Of a DNA stretch of 38,107 nucleotides, positions 8,307-15,884 are shown in pieces. Below the pieces are notes generated by a model. It worked only from the letters and a program-made list of their open reading frames with translations, did no database searches and was not told the origin of the DNA. This DNA is from Armatimonadota bacterium (GTDB taxonomy: Bacteria > Armatimonadota > UBA5829). Positions within the stretch are counted from its first letter, which is position 1, and every line of letters begins with the position of its first letter. Made by a program: the position numbers and the translations under genes. The stretch lies in NCBI GenBank assembly GCA_039679645.1, contig JBDKUO010000038.1, forward strand, positions 1 through 38,107. The letters are read 5' to 3'.

Positions 8307-10292
8307 CTAATTTCTCGATAGCATAATTCGAGTGTAAAGTATCCTTGCCTGCCGCGGATCAAGCTTTGTGAGCGCCTTGTGCTCCTGCCATGCCAAGATT
8401 TTTTTGTTTTGGCGCAGGTAGATAATTCCCAGCATATAATGAGCGTCGGGGTCGGATGCGTCAAGAACGCAGGCCTGTTTCAAGACAATTATGGCTTTAT
8501 CGTAATCGCCTTGTTTATTATAGGCCAGCCCCAGATTATAGTGAGCGCGCGCATTCTTTGGATCGAGCGATATTGATTTCATATAGGCTAAAATTGCAGC
8601 TTCTTGGTCTTCATATCTGGCATACACAATACCCAACCTGTCGTAGAGCGCTGCCGATTTCGGATCGAAGCGGATCGCTTGCTTGTATGCCGTAACGGCA
8701 TTTTCGTTGCGATTGAGCACGGTATAAGCATAGCCCAGGTACTCATAAGCCTTTGCGGACTTTGGCATCAGCTCAACGGCCTTCTTTGATGCATCCAGCG
8801 CTTCCTGGTTCATATTCAGTTGCCTGTAGGTATATGCCAGCTCGAGGTAGGTCTGCCCGTCCTTTGGGTCTATGCGAACTGCCTGTTTTAGCGGTTCGAT
8901 AGCTTTTTCAATATGCCTGAGATCAATATAATTATAAGCGAGTTCAATGTATGCGTCTTTGCAATTGGGGTCTTTATCAATTGCCCTGTTGCATTCATCA
9001 GCAGCTTTCGAATATTCCTCTTTATCGGCATATACATACTCCAGCCCCATGTATCCGTCCGGCACGTTCGGATTAATCTGCACCGCCTTTTCATATGCTT
9101 GTTTTGCTGAATTGAGTTTATGCAGATGATAATAGATAAACCCGAGATAGTAGTAACCATCCACATCATACGGATCAATCTTAATCATTTCTCGGCTGTC
9201 TTTAATCGCCTCATCATATTGCTTCAAATGGTAGCGAATACCGGCAGATAATAAATACGCCGCAGTGTTTTTAAAGCCAAGGTTGATTGCTTTTGTTATT
9301 GCGTCAAGCGCCTTGTTATATTTCTTCTGGCGGGCATATACTAAACCAAGCCCATAGTATCCAGTACCTTCTTCTGCACAAATCTTGGTTGCCTGCATAT
9401 AGGCATTCTCAGCCTCAGAGCATCGCCGCATAATTAATAGGCAGCTTCCGAGACGGAACCATGCGTCATAGAATCGAGGTGACTTCTCTGTGGCTTGTTT
9501 TAAATAGGGCAGCGCGTGCTTGTAGTCCTCAGACACAAATAACGTCAATCCCTTTGCATACAAACCGCCAGCCGCATCCGGCCATTGCGCAATCGAGCCG
9601 TAATCCGCGATGGTTTGCAGCCGACCCGGTTTGATTTTGACTAAGCTGCTTCCCGGCACCACAAACTGCACTCTGTGCCCATCTATTATTTGAGATGAGA
9701 TGATTCCTGTCACCTCGCCTTTTTCGTTGATAACAGGGCTGCCGGTCAATCTTTCGGGGATGGGTTTCGAGATTCGCGCAACTTCACCAAAACCATGGAT
9801 GTTGTTGATGCTTGTTATCTTTGCCTGAGTAATGCTCAATTTTTGATTGGCAGACAGGCTTATAACTGACACCGGCTCTCCACGAAGAGGCTTGAATCTG
9901 CTGACTCTCAGCGTTTGTAGCGCCCCTTTGGGTGCTTTCAACACAAGTATAGCGATATCTCCGGGTGCATTATCAGCAACTACACATTCGGCAGGCAGCA
10001 ATTTATCGGCTGCGCTTATGACTTCAATGCGCTTCGCGCCCAGAAGAACATGACGGCTGACTACGATCCTATTGGCGGCGACAGAAAAGCCTGTTCCCTG
10101 ATGAATGGTCCGCCCCGATCCGTCACGTGCGACAATCGAAACAAGCCCGGGCTTTATCTTTCTTGGTGTGTCCGTTGCATAGCGAATTACGGCAAAAGTC
10201 AATAAAACTATAATTACTGCCAGCCCGACAATCCAAAAGACGCGTGACCGCCCGATATTTTTAGGCGATGCCTTGTCAATGTTGATGCGCAT
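8307..10292 (-). CDS. Membrane-anchored trypsin-fold protein with 12 TPR repeats
   Basis: I start at ATG 10292 (MRINIDKASP), which has GGAGA seven bases upstream, giving 661 residues. Order: one membrane segment (about 18-37), a HtrA/trypsin-2-like domain (about 48-225), then twelve consecutive 34-residue TPRs (about 243-651). In the protease domain His81 (VVSRHVL) and Asp112 (PGDIAIL) are in place, but the nucleophile motif, usually SGSPV, reads TGSPV, so Thr183 replaces Ser. The domain could be an inactive binding module, or less likely use Thr. No PDZ domain is present. The TPR array should bind partner proteins outside the membrane. A small LuxR-type gene lies upstream. Confidence 0.85.
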   Translation of the reverse strand: MRINIDKASPKNIGRSRVFWIVGLAVIIVLLTFAVIRYATDTPRKIKPGLVSIVARDGSGRTIHQGTGFSVAANRIVVSRHVLLGAKRIEVISAADKLLPAECVVADNAPGDIAILVLKAPKGALQTLRVSRFKPLRGEPVSVISLSANQKLSITQAKITSINNIHGFGEVARISKPIPERLTGSPVINEKGEVTGIISSQIIDGHRVQFVVPGSSLVKIKPGRLQTIADYGSIAQWPDAAGGLYAKGLTLFVSEDYKHALPYLKQATEKSPRFYDAWFRLGSCLLIMRRCSEAENAYMQATKICAEEGTGYYGLGLVYARQKKYNKALDAITKAINLGFKNTAAYLLSAGIRYHLKQYDEAIKDSREMIKIDPYDVDGYYYLGFIYYHLHKLNSAKQAYEKAVQINPNVPDGYMGLEYVYADKEEYSKAADECNRAIDKDPNCKDAYIELAYNYIDLRHIEKAIEPLKQAVRIDPKDGQTYLELAYTYRQLNMNQEALDASKKAVELMPKSAKAYEYLGYAYTVLNRNENAVTAYKQAIRFDPKSAALYDRLGIVYARYEDQEAAILAYMKSISLDPKNARAHYNLGLAYNKQGDYDKAIIVLKQACVLDASDPDAHYMLGIIYLRQNKKILAWQEHKALTKLDPRQARILYTRIMLSRN

Positions 10293-10403
10293 TTGCAGTC
10301 TCCACATCCCGGCGTCATTAATGCTTACAATATTCTGCTTCGTTTAGCGCGCATCCTTCAATTAGAAAGTCATTGCGATGGGTTATTAGTGTTGAGTAAC
10401 TTG

Positions 10404-10631
10404 TTATACGGCAACATTTTCCCTGCGTTCCAGGTCCTTGAGCAAGCCAAGTGATCCGGCCCGCTTGAGCGCCTGAACGCGGTTTGATACCTGCAGCTTG
10501 GTATATAGGTTCGCCAAATGGAATTCGACTGTTCTTCTGCTGCAAAAGAGAAGGTCCGCAATCTGTCGAGCGGACATGCCTTCGTTCGCCAAGAAGAGAA
10601 TTTCTGATTCGCGCTTGGTTAGATTTTCCAT
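10404..10631 (-). CDS. Stand-alone LuxR/GerE-type helix-turn-helix protein
   Basis: ATG 10631 (MENLTKRESEILFLANEG) has GAGGT five bases upstream, so I prefer it to the longer frame starting at 10706. The 75-residue product is almost entirely one GerE helix-turn-helix: LTKRESEILFLANEGMSARQ, then IADLLFCSRRTVEFHLANLY and TKLQVSNRVQALKRA. There is no receiver, autoinducer or other sensory domain. It may act alone or with another regulator. A TATAAT on the minus strand near 10691-10699 could be its -10 box. It lies about 110 bases upstream of the trypsin-TPR gene in the same direction and may regulate it. Confidence 0.82.
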   Translation of the reverse strand: MENLTKRESEILFLANEGMSARQIADLLFCSRRTVEFHLANLYTKLQVSNRVQALKRAGSLGLLKDLERRENVAV

Positions 10632-10768
10632 AACTACCTCACTTACGGGAGAGTTTGCCCGTCTGAAATCGATATAAGCGCTGAGCCTTGATGAGATTAT
10701 ACCCAAGGTAGAGTCTGTTACACATGTAATGATAATTTTTTTATCTTCTCAGCCCATCCAAGGCTAAG

Positions 10769-10983
10769 TAAAATAGGGCAGGGTGAACGCATCTTAATTT
10801 TGTGTTTGGCAAAATGGTGACCTTGCGACTAAAGTCACAGCTACAAATACACAAAGTCGGCCTTCGCCGACTAAAATCTCAGTGTCCGAAGGGACACTTC
10901 GTGTTTTCCTTAGCCGCGGTTTTAACCGCAGAGGCCAAAACAAGGTGGATAGCATTTTGATGCGTTCGCCCTGTAAAATAGGG
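10769..10983. mobile_element. MITE-like element, copy 1, with flanking direct repeats
   Basis: The element spans 10779-10973 (195 bp). Left end CAGGGTGAACGCATC (10779-10793); right end GATGCGTTCGCCCTG (10959-10973), its inverted repeat with one mismatch. Immediately outside both ends stands the same 10-mer, TAAAATAGGG (10769-10778 and 10974-10983), as expected for a target-site duplication. No transposase is encoded. CAGGG ends with 8-10 bp duplications are what I recall for the ISAs1 family, so such a transposase may have mobilised it. One caution: TAAAATAGG occurs a third time at about 11015. Confidence 0.72.
10797..10935 (+). repeat. Repeat module A, full copy inside MITE 1
   Basis: Three hairpins in series: AGTCGGC (10855-10861)/GCCGACT (10866-10872), GTGTCC (10882-10887)/GGACAC (10892-10897), and GCGGTT (10916-10921)/AACCGC (10924-10929). 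The same series recurs at 26237-26308, with changed stem sequence in the second hairpin. Confidence 0.65.
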
Positions 10984-10988
10984 TTAGG

Positions 10989-11018
10989 TTGCACTCATCC
11001 GGCTCATCGTGATATAAA
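10989..11018 (+). promoter_or_regulatory. Candidate iorAB promoter
   Basis: TTGCAC (10989-10994) and TATAAA (11013-11018) are spaced by 18 bases, pointing at iorA. Transcription would begin near 11025. Confidence 0.45.
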
Positions 11019-11043
11019 ATAGGTAGTATAAGCTGTTCAAATC

Positions 11044-11074
11044 GAGCGCTCGGGTAAACCCGGCGCGCTTTTTT
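11044..11074 (+). terminator. Terminator-like hairpin in the iorA leader
   Basis: GAGCGCTCGGG (11044-11054) pairs nearly fully with CCCGGCGCGCT (11059-11069) around TAAA, followed directly by TTTTTT to 11074. The upstream gene reads the other way, so a plus-strand terminator here, only 22 bases before the iorA ATG, suggests an attenuator in the iorAB leader. Confidence 0.5.
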
Positions 11075-11096
11075 GCGCCTCGCTAAGGTGGTTAAT

Positions 11097-12878
11097 ATGC
11101 AGACTGTCGCAACAAATAAAAAAATTCTTTCTGGAAATGAGGCAATTGCTCACGGAGCATATGCGGGCGGCGTGGAAGTCGCATCGGCCTATCCAGGCAC
11201 TCCAAGCACGGAAATTCTGGAGAATGTGAGCAAGTTCAAAGATATATACTGCGAGTGGGCGGTAAATGAGAAGGTCGGGATGGAGGTCGTAATCGGTGCC
11301 TCCTTTGCCGGGTCAAGGTCGCTGACTGCTATGAAGCATGTCGGCCTCAATGTGGCGATGGACCCTCTTATGACATTTGCCTACCTCGGAGCCAACGGCG
11401 GCATGGTCGTGGTTACCGCCGATGACCCTGGTATGCATTCGTCACAAAACGAGCAGGACAATCGCAATATTGCAAAGTTCGCGAAAATCCCGATGCTGGA
11501 GCCGTCAGACAGCCAGGATTGTTATGATATGGTCCAGGCTGCCCTAGATATATCGGAGCAGTTCAAAACGCCTATTTTGATTCGCACCACAACTCGAGTC
11601 TCACACTCGTCCGGCGTGGTCGACCTCGGCAGTTTCGAGAGAAGAGGGCATGGCGACTTGAAATATGAGAAGGACATTTCGAGGACTATGCCGGTGCCTC
11701 TCTATGCGCGCAGGATGAGAGTCGCCCTCGAAGAGAAACTTGCCAAGCTTGCGGATTTCTCCGAAAATAGCAAGCTTCAAAAGATCGAGCGCGGCGACGA
11801 CAAGATAGGTATAATCACCTCGGGCATAGGCTATCTGCATGCACGCGAGGCGTTTGCCGACGCTTCAATACTCAAGCTCGGTATGACTTTCCCGATTCCA
11901 AAGCAGCTCATTCGCGATTTTGCCACTTCAGTCGAGAAACTTTATATAGTAGAAGAAGGCGACCCGTATCTGGAGGAACAGATCCTGGCGATGGGGATCA
12001 AGATAGAGCAGCCGAAGGTCAGCCTCAGGATCGGAGAGCTGAACCCAGACAGGCTCAAAGCACTCGCCGCGGAAGCATACGGCAAGCAGCCGATCAAGCC
12101 CGCCGAAGCAATCGGCGATCTTCCGGCGCGCCCGCCGGTGCTCTGCCCAGGATGCTCTCACAGAGGCGTTTTTTATGCTCTGCATAGACTCAAGGCGCTC
12201 GTGACCGGCGATATAGGCTGCTATAGCCTCGGCGCGTTCGCTCCGCTTTCGGCGATGGACACAACTGTGTGCATGGGCGCGAGCGTAGGCAACGCGCATG
12301 GGCTGCAAAAAGCTGATCAGCAGGGCCGGACCGCAGCAGTGCTGGGAGACAGCACATTTTTCCATTCGGGAATTACCGGGTTGCTCAACGTGGTCTACAA
12401 CCGAGGCACCAGCACGGTAGTGGTGCTCGATAACCGCATAACGGCAATGACCGGCCATCAGGATAACCCCGGCACGGGCCGCACCCTGATGGGTGATGAG
12501 ACAACAGAGGTCAGCATTGAGGCCGTAGCAAAGGGCGTCGGGGTCAAGCGTGTAAGAGTCGTTGATCCATATGATCTGGAAGAGACTTACAACGTACTCA
12601 AAGAGGAACTCGACGCCGATGAGCCGTCTGTCGTTATATGCAAGCGTCCGTGCATTCTCGGCGGGAAGGTAAAGACCGTACGGCAGTTTGATGTTGATGC
12701 GCAAATATGCAAATCTTGCGGAGCCTGCCTGAAGCTGGGATGCCCGGCAATTGAGCTTGCCGATCCCGAAAGCGGCGAATCGAAACGTAAAGCTCGCATA
12801 AACCCGGTGCTGTGCGTGGGCTGCGGGTTGTGCGCGCAAGTTTGTAAGTTTGAAGCAATAAAGGAGGTCACGCTCTAA
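11097..12878 (+). CDS. iorA: Indolepyruvate ferredoxin oxidoreductase alpha subunit
   Basis: IorA with IorB oxidatively decarboxylates aryl pyruvates such as indolepyruvate to the acyl-CoA, reducing ferredoxin. I place the start at ATG 11097 (MQTVATNKKILSGNEAIAHG) because AAGGTGG lies five bases upstream; a TTG at 11073 is less likely. The 593-residue protein has an N-terminal pyrimidine-binding domain (VASAYPGTPSTEILE), a TPP-binding core (CPGCSHRGVFYAL, TGDIGCYSLG, AVLGDSTFFHSG) and a C-terminal ferredoxin domain with two 4Fe-4S motifs (CKSCGACLKLGCP and CVGCGLCAQVC). iorB follows with a one-base overlap. Substrate range within the aryl-pyruvate family cannot be read. Confidence 0.95.
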   Translation: MQTVATNKKILSGNEAIAHGAYAGGVEVASAYPGTPSTEILENVSKFKDIYCEWAVNEKVGMEVVIGASFAGSRSLTAMKHVGLNVAMDPLMTFAYLGANGGMVVVTADDPGMHSSQNEQDNRNIAKFAKIPMLEPSDSQDCYDMVQAALDISEQFKTPILIRTTTRVSHSSGVVDLGSFERRGHGDLKYEKDISRTMPVPLYARRMRVALEEKLAKLADFSENSKLQKIERGDDKIGIITSGIGYLHAREAFADASILKLGMTFPIPKQLIRDFATSVEKLYIVEEGDPYLEEQILAMGIKIEQPKVSLRIGELNPDRLKALAAEAYGKQPIKPAEAIGDLPARPPVLCPGCSHRGVFYALHRLKALVTGDIGCYSLGAFAPLSAMDTTVCMGASVGNAHGLQKADQQGRTAAVLGDSTFFHSGITGLLNVVYNRGTSTVVVLDNRITAMTGHQDNPGTGRTLMGDETTEVSIEAVAKGVGVKRVRVVDPYDLEETYNVLKEELDADEPSVVICKRPCILGGKVKTVRQFDVDAQICKSCGACLKLGCPAIELADPESGESKRKARINPVLCVGCGLCAQVCKFEAIKEVTL

Positions 12879-13465
12879 TGGGAGACATCCTAAACATATC
12901 CCTGGTCGGTGTAGGCGGACAGGGGACGCTGCTCGCGAGCAATATTCTTTGTCAGGTCGCTCTGCTTACCGGCAAAGACGTCAAGAAAAACGAGGTCCAC
13001 GGTATGGCTCAGCGTGGTGGAAGTGTCGTGAGCCAGGTAAGAGTCGGTGAGAGGGTTCACTCACCTATGATTGCCCTCGGCGAGACGGATATACTTCTCT
13101 CTTTTGAGAAAGTGGAAGCCCTGCGCTTTGCTCACTATCTATCGCCTGATGGGATTGCGCTGGTCAACGACCAGGAAATCCGGCCTGTTACCGTCTCCAG
13201 CGGCCTGTCTCAGTGGCCGGACGATCTTAACGGCAGGCTCAAATCGACGTTTTCAAAGCTCGAACTGATACCGGCTCTGGATATAGCCCGTGATCTGGGC
13301 AATATCCGTGCAGTGAATGTTGTTATGATCGGCGCACTGGCCAATCACACTGACATCCCGGATGATATCTGGCGTGAGTCTATCAGGCAGCTTGTAAAGC
13401 CCAAGTTCCTGGAACTGAACCTCAAGGCGTATGATGCCGGTCGCAGCGCAATGGCTTGTGCATAG
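12878..13465 (+). CDS. iorB: Indolepyruvate ferredoxin oxidoreductase beta subunit
   Basis: This 195-residue subunit is the gamma-type domain partner of IorA. Signatures are the opening ISLVGVGGQGTLLASNILC and the block KKNEVHGMAQRGGSVVSQVR, then SPMIALGETDILLSFEKVEA. The stop of iorA and start of iorB overlap as TAATG, with AAGGAGG eight bases upstream, so the two subunits should be made in equal amounts. A strong hairpin follows the stop. Length and order match iorAB pairs elsewhere. Confidence 0.94.
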   Translation: MGDILNISLVGVGGQGTLLASNILCQVALLTGKDVKKNEVHGMAQRGGSVVSQVRVGERVHSPMIALGETDILLSFEKVEALRFAHYLSPDGIALVNDQEIRPVTVSSGLSQWPDDLNGRLKSTFSKLELIPALDIARDLGNIRAVNVVMIGALANHTDIPDDIWRESIRQLVKPKFLELNLKAYDAGRSAMACA

Positions 13466-13493
13466 CTCGGATCAGTTACCATAGAAGATATTT

Positions 13494-13535
13494 CAGCCGC
13501 CGGATGTAGTGTTATTCGGCGGCTGATTGATTTTA
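13494..13535 (+). terminator. Terminator after iorAB
   Basis: CAGCCGCCGGA (13494-13504) pairs with TTCGGCGGCTG (13515-13525) and is followed by ATTGATTTTAT, a loose T-rich tract. It lies about 30 bases after the iorB stop. Confidence 0.65.
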
Positions 13536-13858
13536 TCCCCCAGTGGGCCGACCTGACAAGCCGGGTGGGATCTTGGGATGCATGTCCTCGGCAGCCCCGG
13601 ATGCTCTCCATTACGCCTGAAACGCCGGGCCAATGCAAATCGGACGCTCTGGCAGCAGCCAAACACCTTATTCCCCTCATTCGTCTATATAACGCCTCAA
13701 GAATTAAAATAGATCGACAAAAAGTTTGCAGCAGGTGAGCCAGTTCTCTGACCGTCTGAGAGATAGTTTGTCATGGCCAAACCGGGGTAAAACTACGCTG
13801 ACTAGTGAATTCCTCAAGGTAAGATACCTGGAGGGATTATCACAAACTGGTGAGGCCT
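13536..13858. other. Upstream region of the hopanoid genes
   Basis: No gene is supported between the iorB terminator and shc. A minus-strand frame at 13345-13680 is a chance frame without family likeness. The region ends with the imperfect member of the CCTCCAGGTA hairpin family (13812-13834). I see no clear promoter, though one is expected because the iorB terminator should separate the two units. Confidence 0.4.
13812..13834 (+). repeat. CCTCCAGGTA hairpin family, copy 1 (before shc)
   Basis: CCTCAAGGTA (13812-13821), loop AGA, TACCTGGAGG (13825-13834). One A-G mismatch. The 3' arm carries GGAGG 15 bases before GTG 13850 and 24 bases before ATG 13859. Copies at 16948-16972 and 24392-24414 are perfect. 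Confidence 0.6.
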
Positions 13859-15769
13859 ATGAATACAAAAATTCAGCGCTTGTTGGACTATCATTTTCCG
13901 CCGTCTGCTGCAGTCACATCCGCAGTAGATAAGGCTGTCAGTTATCTGATTGGTATTCAGCATCCGGACGGATACTGGGTGGGCGAGCTTGAAGGCGATA
14001 CGATACTCGAGTCCGAATACATAATACTCATGCGATTTCTCGGGCATGGTGACGAGGCAAAACTAGGTAAAGCAGCAGCCTATATACGTCAAAAGCAGAT
14101 GGAGTGCGGCGGATGGTCTCTCTTCCCCGGCGGACCGGTGGACGTCTCATCTTCAGTCAAAGCTTACTTCTCACTCAAATTGACCGGCTCCACAGGCGAC
14201 GAGCCATATATGATCAGGGCTCGTGAAGCGATCGAGAAGGCGGGAGGCGTGTGGGCTACCAACAGCTATACACGATTTTACCTTGCAATGCTGGGCCAGA
14301 TACCCTGGAACGATGCGCCTGCCGTGCCTGCGGAGCTGATGCTCCTGCCGGACTGGTTCTACTTCAATATATACGAAATCTCCTCGTGGTCGAGAACGTT
14401 TGTAGTGCCGCTGACTATAATCTGGGCGCGCAAACTCACCGTTCAGCTCGACCACTTGCGCGGAATACGTGAACTGATAGAGCCTCGGCAAAGAAACCGC
14501 AAACAACACAAGGGCGGCCTGTTTACATGGAAACACTTTTTCTACACCGTTGACAGCGCGATTAAACTTGCGGAGAAGATCGGCTTTTTGCCCTGGCGAG
14601 AGAAAGGCGTCAGGCGAGCGGAGCAGTGGATGCTTGATCACCTGGACCACAGCGCCGGGCTTGGAGCAATATATCCGCCGATTGTTTATTCTCTCATTTC
14701 GATGCGAGCGCTTGGTTATGAGGATTCTCATCCTGAAGTCGAGCGAGCAATGGAGGAACTGCACAGGCTTGAGATCGAGGAGCAAGATACTCTGCGGCTG
14801 CAGCCATGCACATCACCTGTCTGGGACAGCGCGATAGCCGTCAATGCGCTTGTTGAGGCCGGTGTTGACCCGGACCACCCGGTGATTAAGCGAGCCGCCG
14901 AATGGATTCTCTCAAAAGAAGTTAAGCTCAAGGGTGACTGGCAGGTCAAACGTCCGAACCTGGAGCCTGGCGGGTGGTATTTCGAGTTTGCAAATGAGAA
15001 TTACCCCGACATTGATGATACCGCCATGGTTCTGATGGCTCTTAGAAAGGTCGGCAGTATTGAAGGCAAAGATGATGCAATCCGCCGTGGAATTGCATGG
15101 CTGCTGGGCATGCAGGCCAAGGACGGCGGATGGGCATCGTTTGATGTGGACAACAACAAGCGTGTCTTCAATCAGATTCCTTTCGCAGACCACAATGCCA
15201 TGCTCGATCCGTCCACCAGCGATATCACCGCCCGTATTATTGAGATGCTTTCGTTCTTTGGATTTGATAAAAACAGCTCTGCAGTGCGAAAAGCAATTGA
15301 TTTCCTTAGGCGCGAGCAGGAGCCGGACGGTTCGTGGTACGGCCGGTGGGGAGTCAACTATATTTACGGCACCTGGCAGGCGATTCGGGGCCTTACCAGA
15401 GTCGGCATCGATATTCACGATCCCATGATCGACCGCGCCGCCGATTGGCTTGAAAGCGTTCAGCATGATGACGGAGGCTGGGGCGAGACCTGCTGCTCAT
15501 ACTATGATCCATCATACAAAAATCAAGGCGAGAGCACTGCTTCACAAACGGCCTGGGCTTTAATGGGGCTGATATGCGCGGGCAGAGCCGACAGCGAACC
15601 GGCGCTAAGAGGAGTCGATTATCTGATCCGAACACAGAATGAGCAAGGCGCCTGGGATGAAGAGCCCTATACAGGGGCGGGGTTCCCAAGAGTCTTTTTC
15701 CTGCGATATCACCTCTACCGGCATACATTCCCGCTGATGGCTTTGGGTATGTACAAGACTGCGAAATGA
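13859..15769 (+). CDS. shc: Squalene-hopene cyclase
   Basis: Shc folds squalene in one step into the pentacyclic hopene, the hopanoid backbone, at the cytoplasmic membrane. The 636-residue protein has the catalytic DxDDTA motif (DIDDTAMV, first Asp at 384) and several QW motifs, among them QMECGGWSLFPGG, QAKDGGWASFDVD, QEPDGSWYGRWG and QHDDGGWGE. Length is normal. I prefer ATG 13859, with GGTGA five bases before, to GTG 13850, which would add MRP. It heads the run shc-hpnH-hpnA. The genes for squalene formation (hpnCDE) are not in this window. Confidence 0.96.
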   Translation: MNTKIQRLLDYHFPPSAAVTSAVDKAVSYLIGIQHPDGYWVGELEGDTILESEYIILMRFLGHGDEAKLGKAAAYIRQKQMECGGWSLFPGGPVDVSSSVKAYFSLKLTGSTGDEPYMIRAREAIEKAGGVWATNSYTRFYLAMLGQIPWNDAPAVPAELMLLPDWFYFNIYEISSWSRTFVVPLTIIWARKLTVQLDHLRGIRELIEPRQRNRKQHKGGLFTWKHFFYTVDSAIKLAEKIGFLPWREKGVRRAEQWMLDHLDHSAGLGAIYPPIVYSLISMRALGYEDSHPEVERAMEELHRLEIEEQDTLRLQPCTSPVWDSAIAVNALVEAGVDPDHPVIKRAAEWILSKEVKLKGDWQVKRPNLEPGGWYFEFANENYPDIDDTAMVLMALRKVGSIEGKDDAIRRGIAWLLGMQAKDGGWASFDVDNNKRVFNQIPFADHNAMLDPSTSDITARIIEMLSFFGFDKNSSAVRKAIDFLRREQEPDGSWYGRWGVNYIYGTWQAIRGLTRVGIDIHDPMIDRAADWLESVQHDDGGWGETCCSYYDPSYKNQGESTASQTAWALMGLICAGRADSEPALRGVDYLIRTQNEQGAWDEEPYTGAGFPRVFFLRYHLYRHTFPLMALGMYKTAK

Positions 15770-15778
15770 TATTTCCTC

Positions 15779-15855
15779 ACGAAAACACGAAAGGATGAAA
15801 GCACGAAATCAAAAAATCTTTTTTCGTGTTTTCCGGATTTCGTGCTTTCGTGGCA
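15779..15855. repeat. Repeat module B as an inverted pair
   Basis: CACGAAAACACGAAAGG and AAGCACGAAAT on the left (about 15779-15809) face TTTCGTGTTTTCC and TTTCGTGCTTTCGTGG on the right (about 15824-15852), forming one large imperfect stem between shc and hpnH. Single copies of the module lie at 23344-23375 and, inverted, near 978-1010. Confidence 0.55.
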
Positions 15856-15884
15856 AAATTCTTATTCTCGGAGATTGAAGTGTT

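Noticed and set aside
11928-12839. A 303-codon minus-strand frame across iorA
   Set aside because: It lies wholly opposite a clear iorA with conserved motifs, and its translation has no recognisable domain or ribosome binding site.
13345-13680. 111-codon minus-strand frame after iorB
   Set aside because: Overlaps the end of iorB and its terminator hairpin, with no recognisable product.
14171-14785. 204-codon minus-strand frame within shc
   Set aside because: Antisense shadow of squalene-hopene cyclase.
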